DNA of 64,000 bases from Streptomyces sp. NBC_01224 (GTDB taxonomy: Bacteria; Actinomycetota; Actinomycetes; Streptomycetales; Streptomycetaceae): contig NZ_CP108529.1 of NCBI RefSeq assembly GCF_036002945.1, positions 8,303,001-8,367,000 of the forward strand, in the 5' to 3' direction. Of this stretch, positions 10,647-19,229 are shown in pieces. Under the pieces are notes generated by a model. That model worked only from the letters and a program-made list of their open reading frames with translations, was not told the origin of the DNA and did no database searches. Each line of letters begins with the position of its first letter. The first letter of the stretch is position 1. The position numbers and the translations under genes were made by a program.

Positions 10647-11165
10647 CCCACCCGTTCCCGCAGCGAAGCGCCGCCACAGCGCGACGCCCGGGCGGGTATT
10701 GCCGGGCGACATATCGGCCCAGGGCAGGTGCTTTCTTCCAGGGCCTTCGACGAGAGTGACGTGGATGGGCTGACAACGGAGGACCACCGGGGCTTCTCGG
10801 ACGAGGAGGGCCCGGCGGTTCATGGCGTTGAGCAGCTCCGCATGTTTCCTCCGGAACTCTGCCCGGGCACCGAGAGAGCGCAGCGTCCCTGAGCATGGTT
10901 GGGCCCTGTCCGATGGGTCGTGTGGCTGGCCTGCCCGCGGATCGTTTCGGCGGACGTGGGGCGGGGCGATCTGTCGGGATGAAGAGTGGGCACGGTCGGA
11001 GTTGCACCTGCCGAGGAACACGGGCCGGGGCGGCCGCTGGAAGAGTCACCGTCGCGTGATCAACGGCACCCTCTGCCGGTTGAGGACCGGCATCCCCGTA
11101 GGGGGGCGGGGTCAGTGCTGCGATCATCGTGACAAAGACGGAAGGCGCGGCCGAGGGGGAGCAGG
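10647..11165. other. Gene-poor stretch
   Basis: About 520 bases between the saccharopine dehydrogenase relic and a membrane-protein gene. I see no frame with convincing protein character on either strand, no strong hairpin and no tRNA. It presumably holds the promoter of the gene at 11166. Confidence 0.4.
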
Positions 11166-11915
11166 ATGATTTCCGAGCCGGAGATGGCGGGGGAGTTCGG
11201 TGGGGTTGAAACCCGCGAGGTGATGGGCGACTTCGACCGGGAGTCCGTTGGGGAACCTCGGCAGCGAAGGCCGTGGCTGTGGGCGGTGGGCGGGATGGTA
11301 ATGGCGTCGGCCCTCTGGGCGGCGGCGCTGTTCCTGTATGGAGTAGGCGATGGGAAGCCGGACATGCATGGGTACCAGCTGGACCAAGACCCTTGCCCAT
11401 CTCTACAGCTGAAGTCGATCGGCGCCGCGATCGCACCGAGAGAGTCCACCACCAAGGTCGAATCACGGCTGTTGAACCATGCCGTCCTCGACCAGATCCA
11501 GTGCTTCGTTCCTCTTCGGTCTCGGGCCAGGGCGGAGCGGCCCGGTAACGGCTGGTCCATCGACTACACCGTCGGAATCGCGGTGGCACTGCACAAGAAG
11601 ACCGACCCCGGCGCGGAATTCGAGGCGCGGCGACGGGTGACCGATCTCGGCGTTGATCCTGAAGCGAAGCTGGAGAGGGTTCCGGACCTTGGCGACAAGG
11701 CGTATCTGCTGACCCGGGACGACGGCAACGCGGAGCTGCGGGTGCTGGAGGGCGGAGCGGTCCTTTCGCTGAGTCTCTCCGCCTTCACGCAGTACCAGAG
11801 CGACGACCACAACGAAGACGAGCCCGGTGATGAGCCGGACATCCCTGACCTGTCGCCCTACCAATCGGCCATGATCAGCGACATGCGTGACCTGATGTCA
11901 AGCCTCAAGCAGTGA
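11166..11915 (+). CDS. Single-pass membrane protein of unknown function
   Basis: A 249-residue protein that I do not recognise. Residues 1-36 are hydrophilic and probably cytosolic. One membrane helix follows at about 37-58 (tryptophan- and alanine-rich, ending LFLYGVG). The remaining 190 residues should be outside the membrane. The external part has two cysteines about 30 residues apart (DPCPSL and IQCFVPL) that could form a disulfide. Its C-terminus is acidic (DDHNEDEPGDEPD). The ATG at 11166 follows a GGGGGAG box at suitable distance. The layout resembles Streptomyces membrane-anchored sensor or lipoprotein-like proteins of unknown role. It faces the sigma-factor gene across a strong hairpin, so the two are separate transcription units. 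Confidence 0.7.
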   Translation: MISEPEMAGEFGGVETREVMGDFDRESVGEPRQRRPWLWAVGGMVMASALWAAALFLYGVGDGKPDMHGYQLDQDPCPSLQLKSIGAAIAPRESTTKVESRLLNHAVLDQIQCFVPLRSRARAERPGNGWSIDYTVGIAVALHKKTDPGAEFEARRRVTDLGVDPEAKLERVPDLGDKAYLLTRDDGNAELRVLEGGAVLSLSLSAFTQYQSDDHNEDEPGDEPDIPDLSPYQSAMISDMRDLMSSLKQ

Positions 11916-11982
11916 GCTTGAGATCCCATCCGGCACCGCGACAACGCGTATGCGCGTGCTGCCCGGATGAAGGGCGGCGCCG

Positions 11983-12022
11983 ACGGGCGCCGGCGCCGTT
12001 CATCTCTGCGCCGGCGACCCGT
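11983..12022. terminator. Bidirectional hairpin between convergent genes
   Basis: A long GC-rich stem with arms 11983-11996 and 12008-12022, complementary except for a single bulged T, and an 11-base loop. It lies exactly between the converging membrane-protein and sigma-factor genes. There is no U-tract, which is common for Streptomyces terminators. Confidence 0.65.
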
Positions 12023-12044
12023 GGAGCCTGTGGTCCTTGACTTC

Positions 12045-12725
12045 TCAGACAGCTGCGGCGAGGAGTGCCGGCACTCGGCCACGAGAGACCGGTCGCGCCG
12101 ACTCCCTGTGCGCGGCGGGAGTCTCTGCCTCCTTCAGCAGTTCGAGCAGGGCGCCGCGGGCCCGGGCCACACGTGAGCGGACGGTGCCGACAGGGCAACC
12201 TATGGCTGCCGCGGCCTCCGCGTAGGGGAGTCCCAGGAGTTGGGTGAGCAGGAACGATTCACGGCGTTCTGCCGGAAGGATCGCCAGGAGTTCGGCGAGT
12301 GCGATTCCGTCTTCGAAGCCGGGCAGGTCGCGTGGCTGTGTCCGCTCGGCGGCGGACTGCCAGTCGTCCCGGTCCGCGATTCTGGGTCGAGCGGCGGCAT
12401 GACGGAGGCTGTCCACGACGGTCCGGCGGGCGATCGAGAGTAGCCAGGTACGAGCGGATGAGCGTCCCTCGAACCGGTGAAGGCTGCCGAGCGCGCGCAA
12501 GAACGTGTCCTGAGTGAGGTCATCGGCCGCTTGGGGGTCGGCGCTGAGGTGGGCCACGTAGCGCCAGACGTCGCGGTGCAGGGCGCGTACGAACCGGTCG
12601 ACGGCGTCGGGGGAGCCGTCGCGTGCAGCCAGTGCCAGTCGTGTCACCGGTTCGTCGGCGCTATGGGTGTGACGTGATGTGCCGTCGTCGGCTGTGGCGT
12701 TGTGTGGCGGCAGGGCAGGGGGCAT
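12045..12725 (-). CDS. ECF RNA polymerase sigma factor
   Basis: A 226-residue extracytoplasmic-function sigma factor. The sigma-2 region runs from about 30 to 110, with the -10-recognising segment around DDLTQDTFLRA. The sigma-4 helix-turn-helix runs from about 140 to 200 and includes LPYAEAAAAIGCPVGTVRSR. A Thr/His-rich N-terminal extension and an Ala-rich tail flank the core. The gene lies 135 bases downstream of a Met/His-rich membrane-protein gene on the same strand, so the two may form an operon. No classical ZAS anti-sigma motif (HxxxCxxC) is visible nearby, so the membrane protein could instead be the partner or the target; that is inference. The resemblance is to SigC-like ECF factors, some of which are linked to copper, but the group assignment is not certain. 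Confidence 0.88.
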   Translation of the reverse strand: MPPALPPHNATADDGTSRHTHSADEPVTRLALAARDGSPDAVDRFVRALHRDVWRYVAHLSADPQAADDLTQDTFLRALGSLHRFEGRSSARTWLLSIARRTVVDSLRHAAARPRIADRDDWQSAAERTQPRDLPGFEDGIALAELLAILPAERRESFLLTQLLGLPYAEAAAAIGCPVGTVRSRVARARGALLELLKEAETPAAHRESARPVSRGRVPALLAAAV

Positions 12726-12860
12726 CGCCTGATGTCCTTCCGGGATCCGGGATCCGGTTCCGCGCGTGCGCGGGCCGGTGAGATGTACGGCACCGCTCGT
12801 GGGCGATGCCGAATCCCGAGGCGTGCGGTGGAGGACACCGGCACGTCGGGAAACCAGCTG

Positions 12861-13652
12861 TCAGACGACAGCGATCCCGGACGGTGGACCTCGCGAGGTG
12901 AGGGCGTGGATGAGGAAGAGTTGCCGCGGTGTGCGGGCTCCGTAGTCGCGGCGCGCACGGATGCGTGGCCGGTCAAGTGGTGTGGGTAGGCGGAAGAGCA
13001 GGTGCAGTGGGGCGGCGATCCACCCGGCGAAGGTGCGCAGCAGACGGAAGGTGGCTCGTTCTCCGTAGGCGAGCCAGAGGCCACACAGCAGGGCTGCCAG
13101 CAGGTGGGCGGCCAGCATCCCGGCCGGCGACATGCCTCCCGTGTAGTGCCCTGTGGGCATGACCGTTGAGGGGTCGGTCATCGTCTGCAGGCCGGCATGG
13201 GCGTGCTGCATTCCACCCGGCATGGTCATGTCCGTGGAACCGGGCGGTGGCTGGTGCAGGCGGCTGCCGAGCCCGGCGTCGGTGACGATGCGTACCGCTT
13301 CTGACTCCGAGATCGAGGTGGAGCTTGTCGGACCGCAGAGCAGAGACTGGGCCCATTGCCGGGCGAAGGACGGGGTGTCGGCCACCGAGGGGTGAACGGC
13401 TGTCTGAGCCAGTGAGAATCCGGTGTGCAGTGCGGCTTGGGCGGCAACCATCATCGAGGTCACCGCGAGAACGCCGCGCTCACTGCCACTGAGGAACCAG
13501 GCCGTGGCGGCAGTCGCCGCGAAGGCGGCGGCCATGGCCCACCAGGGGACGGCCGTTCCTGACATGAGGACGTGGCCGAGGGCAGCGAGCAGCACGCAGG
13601 TCGCTGCGAACACCGCAGCGCGTACCGCGCGACAACATCGGCCTGGAGTCAT
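12861..13652 (-). CDS. Met/His-rich polytopic membrane protein
   Basis: A 263-residue integral membrane protein with about four membrane helices. Two or three lie in the first 90 residues (VFAATCVLLAALGHVLM, then WWAMAAAFAATAATAWFL). Another lies near the C-terminal half (AGMLAAHLLAALLCGLWLAYG). Between them is a hydrophilic segment with many Met and His residues (TDMTMPGGMQHAHAG, MTDPSTVMPTGHYTGGM), a composition usual for Cu(I)/Ag(I) binding outside the membrane. The start at 13652 follows AAGGA and gives a helix directly after a short basic N-terminus. It is upstream of, and co-oriented with, an ECF sigma gene. A link to copper handling is inference from composition; the window also has a dedicated copper operon at 24-27 kb. 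Confidence 0.72.
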   Translation of the reverse strand: MTPGRCCRAVRAAVFAATCVLLAALGHVLMSGTAVPWWAMAAAFAATAATAWFLSGSERGVLAVTSMMVAAQAALHTGFSLAQTAVHPSVADTPSFARQWAQSLLCGPTSSTSISESEAVRIVTDAGLGSRLHQPPPGSTDMTMPGGMQHAHAGLQTMTDPSTVMPTGHYTGGMSPAGMLAAHLLAALLCGLWLAYGERATFRLLRTFAGWIAAPLHLLFRLPTPLDRPRIRARRDYGARTPRQLFLIHALTSRGPPSGIAVV

Positions 13653-13803
13653 GGCGGGCCCATCCTTGCATTCCTTCCTCGGTCGCCAAGGGTGGGTACG
13701 CAAAGTGCGGGTGGCGGCGCTCAACCTGACGCTTGTGGCGCGCGCCACATGAGTCGCCGGGAACTCCAGTGCCGTGCGGTCCGACTCCTGACCTGGCGAC
13801 AAG

Positions 13804-15039
13804 GTGAACCAGCAGCGCGGGACGGAGACACCGGTGCGGACAGGGCGGGGAACGTCGGCGGCCCCGGCGGCACGAGCTGACAGACCGCTGACGGCGCTGC
13901 TCACCTGCGCCATGGCATTTTCGATGCTGCAGCTTTTTCTCCTGGGAGCCCTCAGCCCGCGCCTTGTCGACGAACTGGGGATTTCGCCCTCGGTGCTCGG
14001 CCTGACGACGACGATCGGCTTCGGGACCGCGGCGGTTCTTTCCCCTGTGGGCGGACGCATCGTGGACCGGGTCGGCCCCAGGCGATCACTCGTTGCCCTG
14101 CTCTTCGTGTCCGCCGGTGCGCTCGCCCTGATCGCCGCGGCGCCCGACACGGGGTTTCTCCTCGGCGCCGTTGCACTTGGGGGTCTGCCGCAGGCGTTGG
14201 CCAACCCGGCTACGAACAAGGCGATCCTGGTTGCCGTTGTGCCGGCCCGGCGGGGTTGGGTGACCGGAATGAAGCAATCGGGCGTGCAGCTCGGGGCGTT
14301 CGTCGCCGGGCTGCCCCTGGCCGCGCTGGCCTCAGGGGTGGGTTGGCGTGGTGCGCTGTGGACGGCTTCCGGCACCGCTTTGGCCGTGGCTGTTTGGGCC
14401 ATGCGTGCGCTGCCTTCCGATCCACCGGCAAAGGGGGCGCCGCTCCGCGCCTCGCTGGTGCCGCAGGGTGCCATTGCATGGCTGGCGGGATTCTCGTTGC
14501 TGCTGGGCTGTGGCATTGCTTCGGTCAATACCTATCTGGCGCTCTTCGGCGCCCAGGAACTCGGAATGAGTCCCTCGACAGCCGGTGCACTGGTGGCCGT
14601 ACTGGGCGTGGCAGGGATTGCCGGCCGGGTGGGCTGGTCGAAGGCCGCCCGGCCCGGGCGGGCCGAGTGGCTGCCGGGGTGGCTGGCGGCCGGTGCGGTC
14701 GGAGCTGCCCTCTTGCTGGCCGGTGCGCTGTTCGTTCACCCGCTGGCGTGGGTGGCGGCGACAGCCGTCGGTGTGTTCGCCGTGTCGGGCAATGCCGTCT
14801 CCATGGTGCTGGTGATGCAGCGCGCCGCCCCCGACCGTGCGGGGCAGGAATCGGCACTCGTCTCCGCCGGGTTCTTCGCAGGCTTCGCCATAGGCCCACC
14901 GGTCTTCGGCGCGCTCGCGCAAGCCGGCCACTACGGGCCCGGGTGGCTGCTGGTGGCCGCGGAGTTCGCGGCGGCCTGCGCTGTCGCTTTCGTCTGGGCG
15001 GCGCAGGAGCGCAGGCAGCGTACGGCGGTTCAGGCGTGA
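13804..15039 (+). CDS. MFS transporter
   Basis: A 411-residue major facilitator superfamily carrier with twelve hydrophobic segments. It carries the loop 2-3 signature (GGRIVDRVGPRRSL) and a matching segment after helix 8. It should act as a proton-coupled exporter or importer of a small organic compound; the substrate is not evident. The GTG at 13804 is the first in-frame start, though its ribosome binding site is weak. Its stop overlaps the start of the next gene (GTGA at 15036-15039), so it is translationally coupled to a GH88-like hydrolase. That hints at a sugar or glycoside substrate, as a hypothesis only. Confidence 0.88.
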   Translation: MNQQRGTETPVRTGRGTSAAPAARADRPLTALLTCAMAFSMLQLFLLGALSPRLVDELGISPSVLGLTTTIGFGTAAVLSPVGGRIVDRVGPRRSLVALLFVSAGALALIAAAPDTGFLLGAVALGGLPQALANPATNKAILVAVVPARRGWVTGMKQSGVQLGAFVAGLPLAALASGVGWRGALWTASGTALAVAVWAMRALPSDPPAKGAPLRASLVPQGAIAWLAGFSLLLGCGIASVNTYLALFGAQELGMSPSTAGALVAVLGVAGIAGRVGWSKAARPGRAEWLPGWLAAGAVGAALLLAGALFVHPLAWVAATAVGVFAVSGNAVSMVLVMQRAAPDRAGQESALVSAGFFAGFAIGPPVFGALAQAGHYGPGWLLVAAEFAAACAVAFVWAAQERRQRTAVQA

Positions 15040-16115
15040 CGGTGGCGGGGGACTGGCCCGAACGCGCCCTCGCGGACATCCTGCACCGGGTAGACGTCAC
15101 CCGAGCCGAAGTCGGCGCAAGGTTCCCGCTGTTCGCCGACCCGGATACGGGCCGCTGGGAAACGACCGGTCGCGGATCGTGGACCGGCGGATTCTGGGCG
15201 GGTCTGCTGTGGCTGCGGGCCCGGTACACCGGTCACGAGGCCGACAGGGCCGTGGCCTCGGCCTGCACGGCGCGGCTGGCGGGATGGGTGGAGGCTGATA
15301 CTGCCACCCGCGGTCTGATCCTCTGGTACGGAACCGCCCTGGCCGTCAACGACCGGTCGGCGGAAGAGCTGCGAAACCGGGCTGCCCGTGCCTGCCTGGC
15401 CGCGCTGGAGCCCGAACTGTGTCTGGTTCCCTGGGGATCCGCGTTCGGTGGTCCCAGACTGCTGGCCCGTGTGGACGGAGTGCCCGGCACGGTGCCACTG
15501 CTGGCCTCGGCGGGCGTCGAGGGCGCCGCGGCAGCCGCGTCCCATCTCCACCGGCATATCGATCTGTGCCGCGTCGATGGTTCTGTTGTGCCCGCCCTGA
15601 GGTTCGAGCCGGACACGGGCTGGCAGCCGTGCGACGACCCACCGCCCGGTTGGAGCCGGGGGCGGCCGTGGCTCTTGCTGGCGGTGGCCGACGCCCTGCA
15701 TCAGCCCAGGACCACGCAGTGGAACCACCAGCGGCTGGAAGCGACGGCTGCAGGACTGGTTGCCGCCCGGACCGGGCTGCCACGATGGGGCGTTCCGCCG
15801 GCTGACGAGGGACAACCGGACGGCCCGCAGGACACCTCGGCTGCCGCGATCACAGCGGTAGCGCTGCTGAAGCTCGCGTGCGTCCCGGGACCCCGGGCAG
15901 CGGAGCACTCCTCCCGTGCACTCGCGATTCTGGACCACCTCGTGGCCTCGCATCTCACCGGGCCGATGGGCGCTCGCCCTGCCGGGATGCTGCTGAACGG
16001 CTGCTACGACGCCGGACGGTCGGTCGCTGTGCGCCACGAACTGATCTGGGGCGACTTCTTCCTGGCTCTCGGACTGGCAGCACTCACCGGACTGATCGAC
16101 ATCCGTACGGTGTAG
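15036..16115 (+). CDS. GH88-like unsaturated glucuronyl/rhamnogalacturonyl hydrolase family protein
   Basis: A 359-residue protein of the (alpha/alpha)6-barrel GH88/GH105 type. Such enzymes hydrate and cleave unsaturated uronyl oligosaccharides. The family-typical segment GSWTGGFWAGLLWL is near residue 50, and DTSAAAITAVALLKL, a typical helix of this fold, is near residue 265. No signal peptide is visible, so it would act in the cytoplasm on imported oligosaccharide. It starts at a GTG overlapping the stop of the MFS gene by four bases, and ends ten bases before the end of the convergent acyl-CoA dehydrogenase. The catalytic Asp pair was not verified by alignment, and a different substrate within the superfamily is possible. 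Confidence 0.75.
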   Translation: MTVAGDWPERALADILHRVDVTRAEVGARFPLFADPDTGRWETTGRGSWTGGFWAGLLWLRARYTGHEADRAVASACTARLAGWVEADTATRGLILWYGTALAVNDRSAEELRNRAARACLAALEPELCLVPWGSAFGGPRLLARVDGVPGTVPLLASAGVEGAAAAASHLHRHIDLCRVDGSVVPALRFEPDTGWQPCDDPPPGWSRGRPWLLLAVADALHQPRTTQWNHQRLEATAAGLVAARTGLPRWGVPPADEGQPDGPQDTSAAAITAVALLKLACVPGPRAAEHSSRALAILDHLVASHLTGPMGARPAGMLLNGCYDAGRSVAVRHELIWGDFFLALGLAALTGLIDIRTV

Positions 16116-16125
16116 ATATGGCCGC

Positions 16126-17304
16126 TCAGATCTCGTAGCCGCGCAGCACGCGGCGTGCGACGGACGTGACGTGCAGCTCGTCCGGGCCGTCCAGGATCCG
16201 GGCGGCGCGGCCGGTACGGAAAAGCGCGGGCAGAGGAGTGTCGGGTCCCAGGCCGGCCGCGCCGTGCACCTGAATGGCCGCGTCCGTCACCTGCTGGAGC
16301 ATGCGCGCGGCGGCGACCTTGGCCAGGCCCACCTCGACGTGCGCGTCCAGCCCGGCATCGATCCGGGTCACGGCCTCGTGGACCAGAGGACGGGTCGTAC
16401 GCAGCGCGAGCAGCGACTCGAAGACATGCTGCTGCACGAGCTGATGACCGCCGAGCGGACCACGGGAGCCGGCACGGTCGTTGACGCGCTCACACATCAG
16501 GTCGAAGGCCCGCTGCGCCTGACCGATCCAGCGCAGGCACCGCAGAGTACGGCCGAGCTGGAGCCGTTCCCCGGCAATGGCCAGAGCACTGCCCCGCCCG
16601 CCGATGAGATGGTCGCCGGGGACACGGACACCGTTCAGTTCTATCTCCCACTGGCCACCCGCGCCAAGGACCGGAAGCTCGCGTACGACGCGGAAGCCGG
16701 GCGCGCCGGCCGGTACCAGCAACAGGGAGAGCCCGCCGCGGTCCGCGGGGGCCCCGTCGGTGCGAGCCAGGACGGTCACCAGGTCGGCGCCGGCGGCTCC
16801 GGACGTGAACCACTTACGGCCACTGACCCTCCAGCTCCCGTCCGCTTCCTGTACCGCGCGGGTACGGGTCATGGAGGGGTCGGTACCCGGGACGTCCGGT
16901 TCGGTCATTGCGTAGCAGGTACGGAGTTCCCCGGCGGTGAGTCGCTTCGGATACTCCTCGCGTATGCGCGCGCTGGCGTGGCGGTGCAGCATCAGCACGT
17001 CCAGCAGCGGTGCCGACCCCAGGGCGGCAGGTCCGTGGTCGCTTGCTCCTTCCACCTCGGCCACCTGGGCGTACCCGGTCAGAGAGAGTCCACGACCACC
17101 CAGCTCGGCGGGCAACGGCAGGGCCCATAGACCCTCTTTCCGGGCTTGGTCGTGCAGGTCACGCATGGTGTCGGCGGAGGCCGGTCCGCCGGCCTCCAGG
17201 ACCTTTTCGCACGGCATTACCCGCTCGCGTATGAAGCGGTCGACCTGCCCCCTCAACTCAGCTGCTCCGTCTGCACCTTCAGAGACTTGGTCTCGGTCCT
17301 CCAC
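16126..17304 (-). CDS. Acyl-CoA dehydrogenase family protein
   Basis: A flavin-dependent acyl-CoA dehydrogenase of 392 residues, forming an alpha,beta double bond in an acyl-CoA thioester. The mid-domain signature YAMTEPDVPGTDPS and the following WRVSGRKWFTSGA strand are clear, as is the C-terminal IQVHGAAGLG helix. I place the start at the GTG of 17304, six bases after a GGAGG box (17310-17314 on the reverse strand). A longer frame continues upstream but would overlap the divergent CoA-transferase. It shares a 143-base divergent promoter region with that gene, which suggests one pathway: acid activation or CoA transfer followed by desaturation. The substrate is unknown. Confidence 0.9.
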   Translation of the reverse strand: MEDRDQVSEGADGAAELRGQVDRFIRERVMPCEKVLEAGGPASADTMRDLHDQARKEGLWALPLPAELGGRGLSLTGYAQVAEVEGASDHGPAALGSAPLLDVLMLHRHASARIREEYPKRLTAGELRTCYAMTEPDVPGTDPSMTRTRAVQEADGSWRVSGRKWFTSGAAGADLVTVLARTDGAPADRGGLSLLLVPAGAPGFRVVRELPVLGAGGQWEIELNGVRVPGDHLIGGRGSALAIAGERLQLGRTLRCLRWIGQAQRAFDLMCERVNDRAGSRGPLGGHQLVQQHVFESLLALRTTRPLVHEAVTRIDAGLDAHVEVGLAKVAAARMLQQVTDAAIQVHGAAGLGPDTPLPALFRTGRAARILDGPDELHVTSVARRVLRGYEI

Positions 17305-17447
17305 CACTTTCCTCCAGTCTGCCGGGAACCCGTGGGAGCGACAGCCCGACTGCCTCTCCACGGAACTGGTCGGGCGCGAAGGTGCCCTGGTTCCCGCGTT
17401 GAGGACATCCCCGGCGCCGGCCACCGCCGGGCCAGGAGAGGAGAGGC

Positions 17448-19229
17448 ATGGCGTCACCAGTCACCACGCAGACGGCCCGCCCACTGGACGGGCTTGACCT
17501 GGACACCTCGGGGCCGCCCGAGCTGACCTGCCTTGCTGCCCAGCACCTTCGGCTTCTGGGAGCCCGCACCCGCCCGGAACCGGCCGCGCCGCAACTCGCG
17601 ACAACTGCGCGGATAGCGCTGACCGGCGATGGAATTCTGCCCATCGAAGCCGAGGTGAACTGGGCGGATCCGGAGAGCGGCATCACCGACGAGGCCACCG
17701 TCCAGGCCGCCACCGGGATCATGGCCGTGCACGGGCGACGTGACGGCGGGCCGCGCGGCCTGGCCGTCGACTACGCCACCACCGCCGCCTCCGTTCTCAC
17801 GGTCCAGGGAATCCTGGCAGGGCTCTTGGGCCAGGCCCGCGGGGGAACAACCGCACGCGTCAGCACGAGCGTCGACCGAGCCGGACTGCTGACCGTTTCC
17901 CAGTACCTCGCCGCCGCCGGAGCCGACGAGGGTGAGGCCGCCGAACTCGCCCCGGGGGGACCGCCCTTCGCCGACGCCGACGGCACACTTTTCGAGCTGG
18001 AGACCCTGGACCCGGGGGCCTGGGCTGCGTTCTGGCGGGCCCTGGAGGCACCCCCCGAGGCGATACCGGCCGGCTGGCGGCCCTTCCAATTCCGGTACGC
18101 CACAGCCTGCGCTCCTTTCCCGCAGGCCCTGCATACGACGACGCGGGCCCACCCCTGGCAGCGCATCCTCCAGGCGGCAGCAGTCTCCGGCGCAGAGGTC
18201 TGCCCGCTGGGATCCCTGGCCGGGCGGGCAGCGGAACACGACGGTGCACCGCCCTGGTCACTCACCTCCCACAGGCCCGGCCACCGTACCCCCACAGTTC
18301 CCCCCACGGCCGAACGGCCGCTGGCAGGGCTGACCGTGCTGGAGGCCGGCCGCCGCATCCAGGCACCGCTCACCGCTCACCTCCTGGGACTGCTCGGCGC
18401 CGAAGTGATCCGGATCGAGCCGCCGGGCGGGGATCCGCTGCGCGGCATGCCACCGGCCTGCTCCGGCATCTCCGCCCGCTGGCTCGCGCTCAACCGCGCC
18501 AAGCAGGCCGTGGAGGTCGACATCAAGGCCGAGAGCGACCGGCGCCGGCTGCGAGAGATGGCGGCAGAGGCCGATGTCTTCCTCCACAACTGGGCCCCGG
18601 GAAAAGCCGCCCAGCTCGGTCTCGACGCCGACCACCTGGCCGCGGTGAACCCCGCACTGGTCTACGCGTACACCAGCGGATGGGCCGACCGGATCCCCGG
18701 CGCCCCGATGGGGACCGACTTCATGGTCCAGGCACGCACCGGAGTCGGAGAAGCGGTACACCCGGCAGGCGAAGCGCCCGCACCGTCCCTGATGACCCTT
18801 CTCGACGTCCTGGGCGGGCTCCTGGGAACGGAAGCAGTCCTCGCGGGCCTGCTGCTGCGTGAACGCAACCGACACGGCGTCCGGGTGGACTCCTCGCTGC
18901 TGGGGGCGGCCGATGTCCTCACCGCCCCCGCCCTGCGCCGGGCCGCAACGGGAGGGACCGCGCGAAAGCCGGCCGGGTTCCGTCACCCGCTGCGCACCGC
19001 GGACGGCTGGGTCGCTCCCACCGATGCCTCCGCCGAAGCAGCTCGTGCTTACGACCTGAGCGGTCTGTCCACCCACAACGCCCTGGCACAGCTGCGCACG
19101 CGCGGACTGCCCGCCACCGCGGTCACCAGCGACCTGGCCGCCCTGCCTCGTGATCCGCGCTTCGCCGACTCGATCAGCCGCGACGCGCACGGTGCCCCCG
19201 CTGTTCCCGACCCCTGGAGCTTCACGTGA
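17448..19229 (+). CDS. Family III CoA-transferase, double-length
   Basis: A 593-residue member of the CaiB/BaiF (formyl-CoA transferase type) family, which moves CoA from an acyl-CoA donor to a carboxylic acid. The usual length is about 400. The C-terminal two thirds, from about residue 285 (PLAGLTVLEAGRRIQAPL), is a typical domain. It contains the nucleotide-binding AEVIRIEPPGGDPLRG and the segment MGTDFMVQARTG, whose Asp fits the catalytic position. Residues 1-270 resemble a degenerate CoA-transferase fold lacking those motifs, so the protein may be a self-contained pseudodimer. ATG start with a good GAGAGG box. Its stop overlaps the ligase start (GTGA), so the two are coupled. Confidence 0.87.
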   Translation: MASPVTTQTARPLDGLDLDTSGPPELTCLAAQHLRLLGARTRPEPAAPQLATTARIALTGDGILPIEAEVNWADPESGITDEATVQAATGIMAVHGRRDGGPRGLAVDYATTAASVLTVQGILAGLLGQARGGTTARVSTSVDRAGLLTVSQYLAAAGADEGEAAELAPGGPPFADADGTLFELETLDPGAWAAFWRALEAPPEAIPAGWRPFQFRYATACAPFPQALHTTTRAHPWQRILQAAAVSGAEVCPLGSLAGRAAEHDGAPPWSLTSHRPGHRTPTVPPTAERPLAGLTVLEAGRRIQAPLTAHLLGLLGAEVIRIEPPGGDPLRGMPPACSGISARWLALNRAKQAVEVDIKAESDRRRLREMAAEADVFLHNWAPGKAAQLGLDADHLAAVNPALVYAYTSGWADRIPGAPMGTDFMVQARTGVGEAVHPAGEAPAPSLMTLLDVLGGLLGTEAVLAGLLLRERNRHGVRVDSSLLGAADVLTAPALRRAATGGTARKPAGFRHPLRTADGWVAPTDASAEAARAYDLSGLSTHNALAQLRTRGLPATAVTSDLAALPRDPRFADSISRDAHGAPAVPDPWSFT

